64,000 nucleotides of DNA from Nitrosomonadales bacterium (GTDB taxonomy: Bacteria > Pseudomonadota > Gammaproteobacteria > Burkholderiales > Gallionellaceae). Location: the NCBI GenBank assembly GCA_016218415.1, contig JACRED010000024.1, positions 62,001 through 126,000 on the forward strand, given 5' to 3'. Shown here in pieces: positions 1 to 8,247 of the stretch. The notes below the pieces were generated by a model. It was given only the letters and a program-made list of their open reading frames with translations. It had not been told where the DNA came from and did not search any database. Position 1 is the stretch's first letter. Every line of letters begins with the position of its first letter. The translations under genes and the position numbers were made by a program.

Positions 1-366
1 AAATGGCTGCGCCAGAAACATTACGCGGGACCTGTCAAGGACCCCGATCTCGACGCCAATGCGGTGATCGCGATCGCGGTCATTTTCGCGATCGCCGGCG
101 ACGGGCCCATAGTCGCGCGGGCCAGGCAAAAAGATATCGAAACCCTGATCCATGGTGTCAGGGCAACACCACTGGATATCGAGGCAGGCTGGAACGCATT
201 GCTGAAAAAGGCCCCGCCCCAATATCACCCCATCCTGCGTGAACGCATGGACGAATACAGAAACACCATCATCAAGAAAATCCTGTCGAAAACCGGTATC
301 AAAACCGTCATCACCGAGTTGCAGAATTCTTACGCCGGCAGCGAGCTGGAGGTCGACTATGACTGA
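1..366 (+). CDS. C-terminal part of an unrecognised protein (cut by window edge)
   Basis: The frame is open from base 1 and ends in TGA at 364-366, so this is the C-terminal 121 residues of a gene that begins outside the window. An internal GTG at 64 could be a start, but the frame upstream of it (KWLRQKHYAGP...) reads like normal protein. The tail is soluble and moderately basic. I see no motif I can name. It lies about 60 bases before the NnrS-type gene on the same strand and may share its operon. Confidence 0.5.
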   Translation, partial: KWLRQKHYAGPVKDPDLDANAVIAIAVIFAIAGDGPIVARARQKDIETLIHGVRATPLDIEAGWNALLKKAPPQYHPILRERMDEYRNTIIKKILSKTGIKTVITELQNSYAGSELEVDYD

Positions 367-423
367 CGGCGGCTATCGCACATTCATCCTGCCTGGTATG
401 GAGCGTTGGCTGAGCAGCGCATC

Positions 424-1599
424 ATGAGCGGACTTAGCTCTCCCGCCCTGTTCAATCTCGGCTTCCGCCCGTTCTTTCTGGTGGCGAGTGTATTTGCGTT
501 CATCGCGATATTCATCTGGGGTGGTGTTTATGTCTATGGCTGGCCGGTGCCGCGCTTGCCGTTCTCGCCCGTGCACTGGCATGCGCATGAAATGATCTTC
601 GGTTATGGCATCGCCGTTGCCGCAGGCTTTCTGTTGACTGCGGTGCGCAACTGGACCCACATCCAGACACCCAGGGGATACCCGCTTGCGTGTCTGGCGA
701 CACTGTGGCTGGCGGCGCGGTTGGCCGGCTGGGCGATCCCGGAGTCGGTGCTGCCGATGATGCTGCTGGATATGACCTTCGACCTCTGGCTCATCGTTGC
801 GCTCTTCATCCCTATCCTGCGGGCAAAACAACATGACCAGATAGGCATCGCATCCAAACTGCTACTGCTGATGCTGGCCAACCTGTGCTTTTATCTCGGC
901 GCGTCGGGCGTGCTGGAGCAAGGTATCGTGTGGGGCCTGCATTCAGGGTTGTATGTTCTGCTCGCACTGGTCTTCACCATGGTGAGGCGCGTATTGCCGA
1001 TGTTCATCGAGCGCGGTGTCGGTCATCCCGTGATATTAAAGAATCGGAGATGGATAGATCGTTCCAGCCTCTATATGTTTGTTCTGTTCCTGATCGCCGA
1101 CGTGTTCTGGCGGAATGTATCGGTCACCGCCGCACTCGCCGGCTCGCTGTTCGCGATACACACGATGCGGCTGGCGGGGTGGTACACCGGGGGTCTCTGG
1201 AAAAAGCCGCTGCTGTGGGTGTTATACGCAGGCTACGGCGGCGCCACATTCGGGTTCCTGCTCAAGGCGCTCGCACCGTTCACACCCTTGCCGCCTTCGC
1301 TGGCGTTGCATGCGTTTGCAGTGGGCGGCATCGGCATGATCACAGCTGGAATGATGGCGCGCATCTCGCTCGGGCACACCGGTCGCGACATCCAGCAGCA
1401 TTCGCGCTTGCTAGCCCCGATCTTCATGTCGCTGGTCGCGGCCTACATTGCCCGTGTGCTGTTGCCGATGATCGCTCCAGCGCATTACACGTTATGGCTG
1501 GGTATCGCACAGGCGGCATGGCTGATCGCCTTTGCATTGCTCGTCTGGGTGTACGCCCCTATCCTGGTCAAACCGCGGGTAGACGGAAAACCGGGTTAG
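424..1599 (+). CDS. nnrS: NnrS family heme/copper membrane protein
   Basis: A 391-residue, very hydrophobic protein with about 12 predicted membrane segments. The N-terminal LGFRPFF motif (residues 12-18) and the histidine-rich HWHAHEMIFGYG segment (residues 51-62) are hallmarks of the NnrS family. Members bind heme and copper in the inner membrane and are linked to nitric oxide and nitrosative stress in denitrifiers. An in-frame TTG at 406 would add six residues. I prefer ATG 424, because it places the family motif about 12 residues in, although neither start has a strong Shine-Dalgarno. No denitrification gene lies beside it, so a specific role is inference. Confidence 0.85.
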   Translation: MSGLSSPALFNLGFRPFFLVASVFAFIAIFIWGGVYVYGWPVPRLPFSPVHWHAHEMIFGYGIAVAAGFLLTAVRNWTHIQTPRGYPLACLATLWLAARLAGWAIPESVLPMMLLDMTFDLWLIVALFIPILRAKQHDQIGIASKLLLLMLANLCFYLGASGVLEQGIVWGLHSGLYVLLALVFTMVRRVLPMFIERGVGHPVILKNRRWIDRSSLYMFVLFLIADVFWRNVSVTAALAGSLFAIHTMRLAGWYTGGLWKKPLLWVLYAGYGGATFGFLLKALAPFTPLPPSLALHAFAVGGIGMITAGMMARISLGHTGRDIQQHSRLLAPIFMSLVAAYIARVLLPMIAPAHYTLWLGIAQAAWLIAFALLVWVYAPILVKPRVDGKPG

Positions 1600-1639
1600 C
1601 GGCCGCTGAAGTATTGCGCAGCTGACCTTGTCAACCCGA

Positions 1640-1777
1640 CTAGAGGTAGATGACTGCCGGGAACACGGAAACGGCAAGTACCAGCACCAGCCATTCCAGA
1701 TTGTGTTCCTTGAGGAAGCCGGTAAAGTGCAAAACGAGTACGACTACGGCGACGGCATAAAAAATCAGCATAAACAT
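1640..1777 (-). CDS. 45-residue two-helix membrane protein
   Basis: A short reading frame of 45 residues beginning MFMLIFYAVAVVVL and ending FPAVIYL. It has two hydrophobic stretches (about residues 3-20 and 29-44) joined by a polar hairpin, FLKEHNLEW. An AAGGA sits 7 bases before the ATG, a good Shine-Dalgarno, and the composition is typical of a small inner-membrane protein. It runs opposite to the NnrS-type gene, tail to tail. Family unknown to me. The ribosome site and clean two-helix design make it likely to be real, although it is too short for common gene-calling thresholds. Confidence 0.6.
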   Translation of the reverse strand: MFMLIFYAVAVVVLVLHFTGFLKEHNLEWLVLVLAVSVFPAVIYL

Positions 1778-1974
1778 GGGATGTCCTTTGCTTTCTGGTA
1801 CGAGGATGTGCGACCTGTTGCGATTACGATTCTACGGTGCGTGTGCATTTATACATGCTGAACTGATCTTTCGGCAACCGATATTTCAGGACTCCGCTCG
1901 GGTAATCAGCCTGGCCTCTACCGGCGGCCCGGACCGCCGTGGCGGTATATCCATGAAGGTTGCGCACGCCCGCT

Positions 1975-3012
1975 TCAATTGGTCTCGTCGAACAGCGCTT
2001 CCACACGGAAGCTCAACGCCGGGCTGGCGCGATAGTCTTTCTCCCAGGGAAAATGCAGTTGCGGGCTGAGTTCGAGATATAGCCATTTCTGATGCATCCG
2101 GTAACGGTAAAAAGCCAGTACGACATAATCCGTCGCGCGGAAAACCGGGTTGGTGATCCAGCCCGCGCTCGCCTGATAGATCACGGCGCTGCGGTCGTTC
2201 ATGGTGTGGTAGATCGAAAAGCTCTGCACCAGATCGATGTTGTCTTTTTCTCTCAGCCACATTGCGCTGGTGGACGAGCGAAACAGCCGCGCGCCACTCA
2301 TATCTCTTTCGATATCGAACTGGGTGGTATTGCCCACTCCCAGCGACTTGTACCAATACACCGTCTCTTTCGATTTCATGCGCCAATCGTTCACCGGGGC
2401 GGCATATCCGACCCATGAGCGCGCGAACGGGTCCGGATTGTTGATCGGCAGTTTGATCCCCGCATCGGTACCGAACGTCCAGGCTTGCTGTTCTTCCGAG
2501 CTATAGCGCGCAGCCAGACTGGTTTTCTTTGTCGTGGCATCGCTGCTTTGATGGGTGTGGGTATCCTTGGTGGGACTGTCGTTGATATCGTTTTCGGTTT
2601 CCGTTGCCAGCCACAACCGCAAGCGCCCTTCTGTCCCCGGCAATCTCAGGCTCATCTTCCCGGAGAGTTCGAACTTGTGATTGTCGCCATAACCCAGCAT
2701 CCTGGTCAGGTCCAGCTTGAATACGCTCTGGTTGCTCTCCTGGTAATGCCGGTTGCCGCCGAAAAAGCGATCCATCGAGCTCGCCATTCCGATGATCTTC
2801 TCGGTCACGTAGTTGCGCGGTGCGTCCACGAAATCGTAGCTGTCGGATTGCTGCTCGGCCGGGACGGGTGACGTTGTTTGCTGTGCTGTCTTGGATGGCC
2901 GCGGAGCCGGCTTGTCTGCGCCCAGCAGGTTCAATGGAAAAAGCAGCGTGATGACCGGCAGTATGCGCGTAAGGCAAAAGGAGCAGCTGGATGTTCGCCT
3001 GGATTTGATCAT
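1975..3012 (-). CDS. Secreted, probably outer-membrane beta-barrel-like protein
   Basis: A 345-residue protein with a basic N-terminus and a hydrophobic stretch (LPVITLLFPLNLLGA) that looks like a signal peptide cut near residue 32. A Pro/Gln/Ser-rich linker follows. The remainder alternates short polar and aromatic segments (for example RLRLWLATETEN, YVVLAFYRYRM, WLYLELSPQLHFP), as in a transmembrane beta-barrel. It does not end in the classical terminal Phe. I cannot name the family. It is convergent with the small membrane protein, and the GC-rich inverted repeat near 1920-1945 in the gap lacks a T tract. Confidence 0.6.
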   Translation of the reverse strand: MIKSRRTSSCSFCLTRILPVITLLFPLNLLGADKPAPRPSKTAQQTTSPVPAEQQSDSYDFVDAPRNYVTEKIIGMASSMDRFFGGNRHYQESNQSVFKLDLTRMLGYGDNHKFELSGKMSLRLPGTEGRLRLWLATETENDINDSPTKDTHTHQSSDATTKKTSLAARYSSEEQQAWTFGTDAGIKLPINNPDPFARSWVGYAAPVNDWRMKSKETVYWYKSLGVGNTTQFDIERDMSGARLFRSSTSAMWLREKDNIDLVQSFSIYHTMNDRSAVIYQASAGWITNPVFRATDYVVLAFYRYRMHQKWLYLELSPQLHFPWEKDYRASPALSFRVEALFDETN

Positions 3013-3172
3013 TCGGGTCGCGCTTGCACCATTTCACAGCCAAACCGATTGTTCGGCTATACGGGTAAACGCAGTGTGCCATGACGCAAACCGCGATGTC
3101 CATTCCTGTCCGCGTGACCTGTGCTTGACCGCGTCGGGCCCGAAGCGCGGTGCGGCTCCCGCAAGGCTGGCG

Positions 3173-4129
3173 CTAGGGCAGTTTTCTGGCGAGGCGGAAG
3201 CCGAAGAAGCTGAAACGGAGCGCGGCCCTGTTGCTGTTGCGCACCGCCGCGCGCACATTCTGCGGATCGCTGTTCCAGGATCCGCCGCGCAGCGCGTGAC
3301 TGGTTCCGCTGCCCTGCCAGGCATTGCCATCGACCGGCGCATCTTCATAGCTGTCGTGATAGATGTCCCCGGTCCATTCCCACACGTTGCCCAGCATGTC
3401 CCGCAGCCCGAACGCATTGGCCTTGAAGCGACCCGCCGGCGCGGTATAGGCATAACGGTCGTTGCAGTCATGCGCCCGCCAGGCCAAGGTCGCGGGTATC
3501 TGCGTCTTGGCGGTCTTGTCGGTGACATTCGCATATCGGCAGGCCGTATCAGGAGCGTCTCCCCAATACCGCGCGCTACGGGTCCCGGCTCGCGCCGCGT
3601 ATTCCCATTCGGCCTCGGTCGGCAGCCGGTATTGCCTGCCGGTCTTGCGCGACAGCCATTGGGCGTAGGCCTGCGCATCGTTCCAGTTGACGCAGGTGAC
3701 CGGGTGCCGATCGTCCTGCGGGAAGCCGGGTTTGCGCCAGTTGCCGTCACGCTCGGCGAATCTTCCCGCATCCAGCGTCAGGCATCTCTCGCCCGCGTCG
3801 TAGCGGGTCTGCCTGACGAATTCCGCGAACTGGCCGCGGGTGATCTCGGTCTTGCCCAATGCGAAGGCGGAAACTTTGACCTTGCGCACCGGTCCCTCGT
3901 CGTCATCGCGCTCCGGCTCGGAATCAGGCGATCCCATGTCAAATGTCCCGGCCGGAATGACCACCATCTCCGGGCAGTTCGGGCAATCCCGGAACAGCGT
4001 GCCCGCTCTGGGCACGGCTTGGGTCTGAGACTGCGGCGCCTTGCCCGCTTGATCCTGTGCGGCCTGGAGCCGGGTCGGCATCCAGATCAGAATGAACGCG
4101 ACGATGAAGATTCCGGACAGCTTGCGCAT
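3173..4129 (-). CDS. SUMF1/formylglycine-generating-like protein without catalytic cysteines
   Basis: A 318-residue protein with a signal peptide (MRKLSGIFIVAFILIWMP). The SUMF1/FGE fold follows: the start motif VVIPAGTFDMGS, then EITRGQFAEFV, VNWNDAQAYAQWLS, RLPTEAEWEYAARAG, GNVWEWTGD, LRGGSWN and the terminal FGFRLARKLP. In true formylglycine-generating enzymes a cysteine pair lies after the RGGS motif. Here that segment has none, so sulfatase activation is unlikely and a binding or structural role in the periplasm is more plausible. The start is ATG 4129, just after the M23 peptidase stop (5 bases between them), suggesting one transcript. A shorter paralogue lies at 51492-52217. Confidence 0.8.
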   Translation of the reverse strand: MRKLSGIFIVAFILIWMPTRLQAAQDQAGKAPQSQTQAVPRAGTLFRDCPNCPEMVVIPAGTFDMGSPDSEPERDDDEGPVRKVKVSAFALGKTEITRGQFAEFVRQTRYDAGERCLTLDAGRFAERDGNWRKPGFPQDDRHPVTCVNWNDAQAYAQWLSRKTGRQYRLPTEAEWEYAARAGTRSARYWGDAPDTACRYANVTDKTAKTQIPATLAWRAHDCNDRYAYTAPAGRFKANAFGLRDMLGNVWEWTGDIYHDSYEDAPVDGNAWQGSGTSHALRGGSWNSDPQNVRAAVRNSNRAALRFSFFGFRLARKLP

Positions 4130-4134
4130 GGCGG

Positions 4135-4998
4135 TCACTGGCGCCGCTGTTCTGCAGGAATGAACAATTCCGGATCGACCATCGCACCGTTCAGCACGAC
4201 GCTCCAGTGCAGATGCGGGCCGGTGGCGCGACCGGTCATTCCGGAAAGCCCGATACGCTGCCCCTTGCCGACCGTTTCGCCGGCTTTCACGTCGATCCGG
4301 TCCAAGTGGCAATACATGGTGATCAGGCCGTTGCCATGATCGATAAAGATGGTCTTACCGTTGAAGAAGTAATCGTCGACCGCCAGCACCTCGCCCCGCG
4401 CGCTGGCCTTGACCGGGATGCCGCGATCGACCGCCACGTCGAGGCCGGCATGGGGTGCGCGCGGCGCTTCATTGAAGAAACGGCGCAGGCCGAAAGGACT
4501 GCCCAGCTCGCCCTCAACGGGAAGAATGAAAGCCAGATCGGTGTCCCGCGCCGCCCGCCAGTGGCGCTTCAGCCCCTTGATCACGGCGATCTCGCGCTCG
4601 GCGCGTGCCAGATCGGCGCGAGACAGTTCGACCTTGCTCTTGTCCTTGAGGGTGATGTGCTGCTCGGGATAGTCTTTGGCGCTGACCATGAAGTCCTGCG
4701 TTCTTGTCACGTCGCCCATCTTGACGCGCAGCTCATGCGCTCCCGGCGCCATGTCGAGCGGCAGGCCGACCACCGCGTACCACTGATCGTGATCGGATGT
4801 CACCAGCACAGGCTGATCGCCCAGCCAGGTTTGCGGCGCATCTGCGCTGGCAGAGACGCTGCCGAGCAGAATGATCGCAACCCCGCCGGGCACATGGGCA
4901 GACTGCGGAAGACCTGCGTGTGCAAGCAGCGGAAAGGTCAGAACGAGGAAACCGAACCGGAGGAAGATGCGGAACGTATAGACGATAGAACCGGGCAT
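4135..4998 (-). CDS. M23 family (LytM-type) metallopeptidase
   Basis: A 287-residue exported protein. A hydrophobic signal sequence (FLRFGFLVLTFPLLAHA) is followed by a middle domain, then a C-terminal LytM domain with HAGLDVAVDRG (Zn ligands His and Asp), MYCHLD and GPHLHWSV (HxH). All expected zinc ligands are visible, so it should be an active murein endopeptidase in the periplasm. A TTG at 5028 would extend the frame by ten residues, but ATG 4998 gives a normal signal peptide. It is followed closely by the SUMF1-like gene, so it heads a two-gene unit. Confidence 0.85.
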   Translation of the reverse strand: MPGSIVYTFRIFLRFGFLVLTFPLLAHAGLPQSAHVPGGVAIILLGSVSASADAPQTWLGDQPVLVTSDHDQWYAVVGLPLDMAPGAHELRVKMGDVTRTQDFMVSAKDYPEQHITLKDKSKVELSRADLARAEREIAVIKGLKRHWRAARDTDLAFILPVEGELGSPFGLRRFFNEAPRAPHAGLDVAVDRGIPVKASARGEVLAVDDYFFNGKTIFIDHGNGLITMYCHLDRIDVKAGETVGKGQRIGLSGMTGRATGPHLHWSVVLNGAMVDPELFIPAEQRRQ

Positions 4999-5389
4999 GG
5001 TGCTTTCTGGCAGGGATTTCGGCTGCAAAATTAAAGGATCAGGTTCAAATTATTTCTCCGCTTTTATACCATACCTTGTCCTGTTTGCTGCTGGACTAAT
5101 ATCGTCTTTAAGCATGTTTCACCTTATCGCAAGTTTCAAATCAGGACGATGGCAGGCATGGAAACCACGGATGGATCGTCTGTTCAGGAGGGCCATGCCC
5201 GCTATTGTTTTTTGTTCGCGGGCATGGCCCGCTCTTGCAGGGTTCGCACCTCGTCGAGCGGACGCTCAATATTTTTCAAGTTGTGCGAAAATAGGCTGAC
5301 ATGGTCAGGTGTTCGTTTTGGCCCTTCGCTTTCGCTCAGCACGGAGGGCATGCCGGGCAAATAATACAAAAAGACTTGGGGAGAATGAC
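4999..5389. other. Gene-free 391-bp divergent intergenic region
   Basis: This separates the leftward peptidase operon from the rightward cytochrome genes, so promoters for both should lie here. I see no convincing coding frame. The only clear structure is the hairpin at 5190-5230, listed separately. The left part, near the peptidase start, is AT-rich. Confidence 0.6.
5190..5230. repeat. Perfect 13-bp inverted repeat (hairpin)
   Basis: GGGCCATGCCCGC and its exact complement are separated by a 15-base T-rich loop. There is no T tract after either arm, so it is a poor intrinsic terminator. It may be a repeat-family palindrome or a protein-binding structure between the divergent genes. Confidence 0.6.
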
Positions 5390-6094
5390 ATGTTTAACCG
5401 TTACCGCATCATTTCCATCTGCCTCGCGCTGGTCGCTCTGGTTTCGTGCACAGCGGTGCCGACAGACAATAGCAGCCCTGCCCCGCAAACACCCGCCCCC
5501 CAGGTATCCGCCAAGATGGAATCAGCGGACGAAATCAAATTACGCATCGGTCCCGGTGACCCGGTCGCCGGCAAGAGCAAGGCGGAGATGTGCTTTGGCT
5601 GCCACGGTGAGGATGGCAACAGCACCGATCCAGAAACTCCCAAACTGACCGGCCAATATGGCAGTTACATCACAAAACAGGTCCGCGATTACCTGTCCGG
5701 CCTGCTCACTCACCAGACCATGGGGCCGATGGCTGTCAATGTAGACGACGAGGATCTGTATGACATCTCGGCTTACTTTGCCAGCCAGCCGATGATGAAA
5801 GGCGCTGCACCGTCCAACAACAAGTTGGGAAAACATCTGTTTGAAAACGACGATCTGCCCAGAATGATGGTGAGCTGCAAGAGTTGTCACGGCATCACGG
5901 GCAAGGGGCTGGCCCCCGGTAATCCGGTGTACCCGGTGATAGGCGGTCAACACAGGGATTATCTGCTCGGGCAAATGCTCAAGTTCAGGAAAGGCATCCG
6001 CAACAACAGCACGGGAGGCGTGATGAATACCACCGTGCACAGTTTGAGCGATGCCGAACTTGAGGCGTTGGCGGATTATGTTTCGGGGCTGTGA
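5390..6094 (+). CDS. Diheme cytochrome c (c4-like) lipoprotein
   Basis: A 234-residue protein with a lipobox (ALVALVSC, Cys about residue 18), a Pro/Ala-rich linker, and two cytochrome c domains each with one CxxCH (CFGCHG and CKSCHG). The paired domains, the GQY...YL pattern and the terminal SDAELEALADYVSGL are typical of the cytochrome c4/c553 family, which passes electrons in the periplasm. The lipid anchor should hold it to a membrane. The start at ATG 5390 follows GGGGAG by 7 bases. It is first of three related cytochromes in a row; its closest relative by eye is the third (6932-7570). Confidence 0.88.
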   Translation: MFNRYRIISICLALVALVSCTAVPTDNSSPAPQTPAPQVSAKMESADEIKLRIGPGDPVAGKSKAEMCFGCHGEDGNSTDPETPKLTGQYGSYITKQVRDYLSGLLTHQTMGPMAVNVDDEDLYDISAYFASQPMMKGAAPSNNKLGKHLFENDDLPRMMVSCKSCHGITGKGLAPGNPVYPVIGGQHRDYLLGQMLKFRKGIRNNSTGGVMNTTVHSLSDAELEALADYVSGL

Positions 6095-6137
6095 CGCGAC
6101 TTCGATCTTTATTTTCAGAACAACTCGGGGAGAATAA

Positions 6138-6857
6138 ATGCGCAAACCAACATTCGTTTTTTTATCATGGCTGATGCTGTCCGCCGTCACGCTGCAACCG
6201 CAGGCGGTTTTTGCGGATGACACGATTGCAAACAATCGCGCGGATGTCGCCAACGGCCAGACGATCTACAACGAAGGCAATGGCGATACGGCCGGTTGCG
6301 GAGATTGCCATGGTAAAAAAGGGCTGGGGATAGATGCGAAAGAAGCTCCTCGTCTGGCCAATTTAGGCCAGATATATGCCATCAAACAGCTCGATGACTA
6401 TGCCCTCGGCAAGCGCATCGCCCCGGGTGTGGGCGCGGTGATGAACGACATTGCCAGGATGCTGAGCGATCAGGATCGCCTCGATGTGTCCGCTTATCTG
6501 GACTCTCTTGAATATGAAGCGGAGCCCTCCAACCTTAAAGCGCTCGCCGCTGACGGCATCAGGATCGGCGACCCGAAAAACGGAAAGATCATCATGGCCA
6601 GAGGCATCAAACCGCTGGTTCCGGCATGCAAGGATTGCCACGGAATGAGCGGGCGGTCGCAGAATATCGGGGCGATCCACCAGCAGAAATATGTCTACTT
6701 GGTCAACCAGCTGAAACGTTATCGGGAGGGGCACAGGGTAAACGATCAGGAGGTCAATAAAGTCGGGATCATGCGCGGGATCGCGAAGCACCTCACCGAC
6801 GAAAACATCGCGGATATCGCCGCCTACCTGTCTACGGTCAGCAATTCGGCGCCGTAA
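6138..6857 (+). CDS. Diheme cytochrome c, exported
   Basis: A 239-residue protein with a cleavable signal peptide (SWLMLSAVTLQPQAVFA) and two heme sites, CGDCHG and CKDCHG. Spacing between the domains and the ending IADIAAYLSTV resemble the two neighbouring cytochromes, but sequence identity looks lower than that between genes one and three. ATG 6138 follows GGGGAG. It lies 43 bases after the first cytochrome and probably shares its transcript. A soluble periplasmic electron carrier is the natural reading; the redox partner is not evident from the window. Confidence 0.85.
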   Translation: MRKPTFVFLSWLMLSAVTLQPQAVFADDTIANNRADVANGQTIYNEGNGDTAGCGDCHGKKGLGIDAKEAPRLANLGQIYAIKQLDDYALGKRIAPGVGAVMNDIARMLSDQDRLDVSAYLDSLEYEAEPSNLKALAADGIRIGDPKNGKIIMARGIKPLVPACKDCHGMSGRSQNIGAIHQQKYVYLVNQLKRYREGHRVNDQEVNKVGIMRGIAKHLTDENIADIAAYLSTVSNSAP

Positions 6858-6931
6858 GCCGGACTGCATTTTTGTACACCGCGATGGAATCAGTAAGCTA
6901 TACGCACAGCTAGCGACTCAGGGAGAATGAC

Positions 6932-7570
6932 ATGACACGCATCAAACACAATATGGCCGTCTGGCTGGCTATGGCCGTGCTGCTGCCCGCCACTTCAGCA
7001 TTTGGCGCGGATGCGAACAAACGCACCGGCGGCGACCCGGTCGCCGGAAAAGTGAAAGCGCAGATATGCCAGGGCTGCCATGGGGTGGACGGCAACAGCG
7101 CCAATGATCTGATTCCCAAGCTTGCCGGGCAATACGAGGTCTACATCGCCAAACAGATGCGCAATTATCTGGCCGGCACGCGCTCGCACGAGCTCATGAA
7201 CGGCATGGCCGCGCCCCTCAGCGATCACGATGTGGACGATATTTCAGCTTACTTTGCCGCTCAGCCCGTGATGAAGGGGAACGGATCGGCGCCCAACGAG
7301 ACCGGCAAAAAAATATATTTGAAGGGCAATATTTCGGAAATGGTGTTCACCTGTGTCTATTGTCACGGCGAAGGCGGCAAGGGCCTGGCGCGCGACACGG
7401 GGATGTACCCCGTGGTGGGCGGCCAGCACAAGGCGTATCTGCTGAAACAACTGGTCGATTTCCGCAAAGATGACCGCCTCAACAGCCCGAACGTCATCAT
7501 GAACAGGACGCTCAAAGCGCTGAGCGATGCGGAGCTGGAGGCCTTGGCCGATTACATGTCCGTGCAGTAG
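6932..7570 (+). CDS. Diheme cytochrome c4-type, exported
   Basis: A 212-residue protein with a signal peptide (WLAMAVLLPATSAFGA) and two hemes: CQGCHG in the first domain and CVYCHG in the second. Motifs such as GDPVAGK, PKLAGQYEVYIAKQM, DISAYFAAQPV and SDAELEALADYMS match those of the first cytochrome closely, so the two are probably a recent duplication. The leader before the ATG (GGGAGAATGAC) nearly equals that of the first gene. A role as a soluble periplasmic electron shuttle is likely. Confidence 0.88.
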   Translation: MTRIKHNMAVWLAMAVLLPATSAFGADANKRTGGDPVAGKVKAQICQGCHGVDGNSANDLIPKLAGQYEVYIAKQMRNYLAGTRSHELMNGMAAPLSDHDVDDISAYFAAQPVMKGNGSAPNETGKKIYLKGNISEMVFTCVYCHGEGGKGLARDTGMYPVVGGQHKAYLLKQLVDFRKDDRLNSPNVIMNRTLKALSDAELEALADYMSVQ

Positions 7571-7612
7571 TCTTCTGCGCTACGCGGACGGCAGCCCGCG
7601 ATGCCGCAGATG

Positions 7613-8107
7613 TCAGAGATCACCGAGGATGCGTTCCCTCGCCTTCCTGGCTTCCTCTTCGGTAATCAATCCCTTGCCCAGCAGATCCCTGATCTTGTCG
7701 AGCCGCTGCTCCACGGATTCGCTGTTGCGTTGGACCTCATCCGGTGCAGCGGGCGATACGGGATTCGGATTTGCGCAAGCCAGCTTCGCTTGCAGCCCAT
7801 AGCTGCTTATTTCCGTGCTGATCGTCCGGGTGAAATCGGCACAGCCCGCTTTCTTCAGGGTCACCCGGCCGTACAGGGATTCCTTTTCCCTGGGGTAGCG
7901 GTTGGGAAAAACATCCTTGCGGCTGATCTGGAACGGTGTCACGCCGAGTTTTTCGCCCATCACGTAAACATCGGCTCCGCTCGGGTCGGATTCGATCGTG
8001 ATGGGATGGTCTCCGGCGGGCGGGAATAGACCGCCGGTAGATGAACAACCCGTTGCAAACAAACAACCGGAAAGCGCAACCGCGATTCCTGAAAGTTTCG
8101 ACATCAT
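7613..8107 (-). CDS. Lipoprotein with PEGA-like and SHOCT domains
   Basis: A 164-residue lipoprotein; lipobox LFATGCSS at about residues 16-23. Residues 34-110 (HPITIESDPSGADVYVMGEKLGVTPFQI) fit a PEGA-type surface domain. The last 35 residues (EQRLDKIRDLLGKGLITEEEARKARERIL) form a SHOCT-type short C-terminal domain. A GGAGG lies 5-8 bases before tandem ATG codons at 8107 and 8104. It is convergent with the cytochrome operon. Cell-envelope role, otherwise unknown. Confidence 0.75.
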   Translation of the reverse strand: MMSKLSGIAVALSGCLFATGCSSTGGLFPPAGDHPITIESDPSGADVYVMGEKLGVTPFQISRKDVFPNRYPREKESLYGRVTLKKAGCADFTRTISTEISSYGLQAKLACANPNPVSPAAPDEVQRNSESVEQRLDKIRDLLGKGLITEEEARKARERILGDL

Positions 8108-8247
8108 TATTCCCTCCTGTTAAAAGCAGCATGCCTGAAATGAATATTCCGCCTTTTGAGTATTCAGGTCGTAGTCCATTGCCGTCAACCGGACAACCCG
8201 ATAGCTGGCGGACAGGCGATCATGGACGGAGCCCAAATCGTGCGCGA

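Noticed and set aside
1917-1946. GC-rich inverted repeat after the outer-membrane-like gene
   Set aside because: No T tract in either direction; cannot be distinguished from chance in GC-rich DNA.
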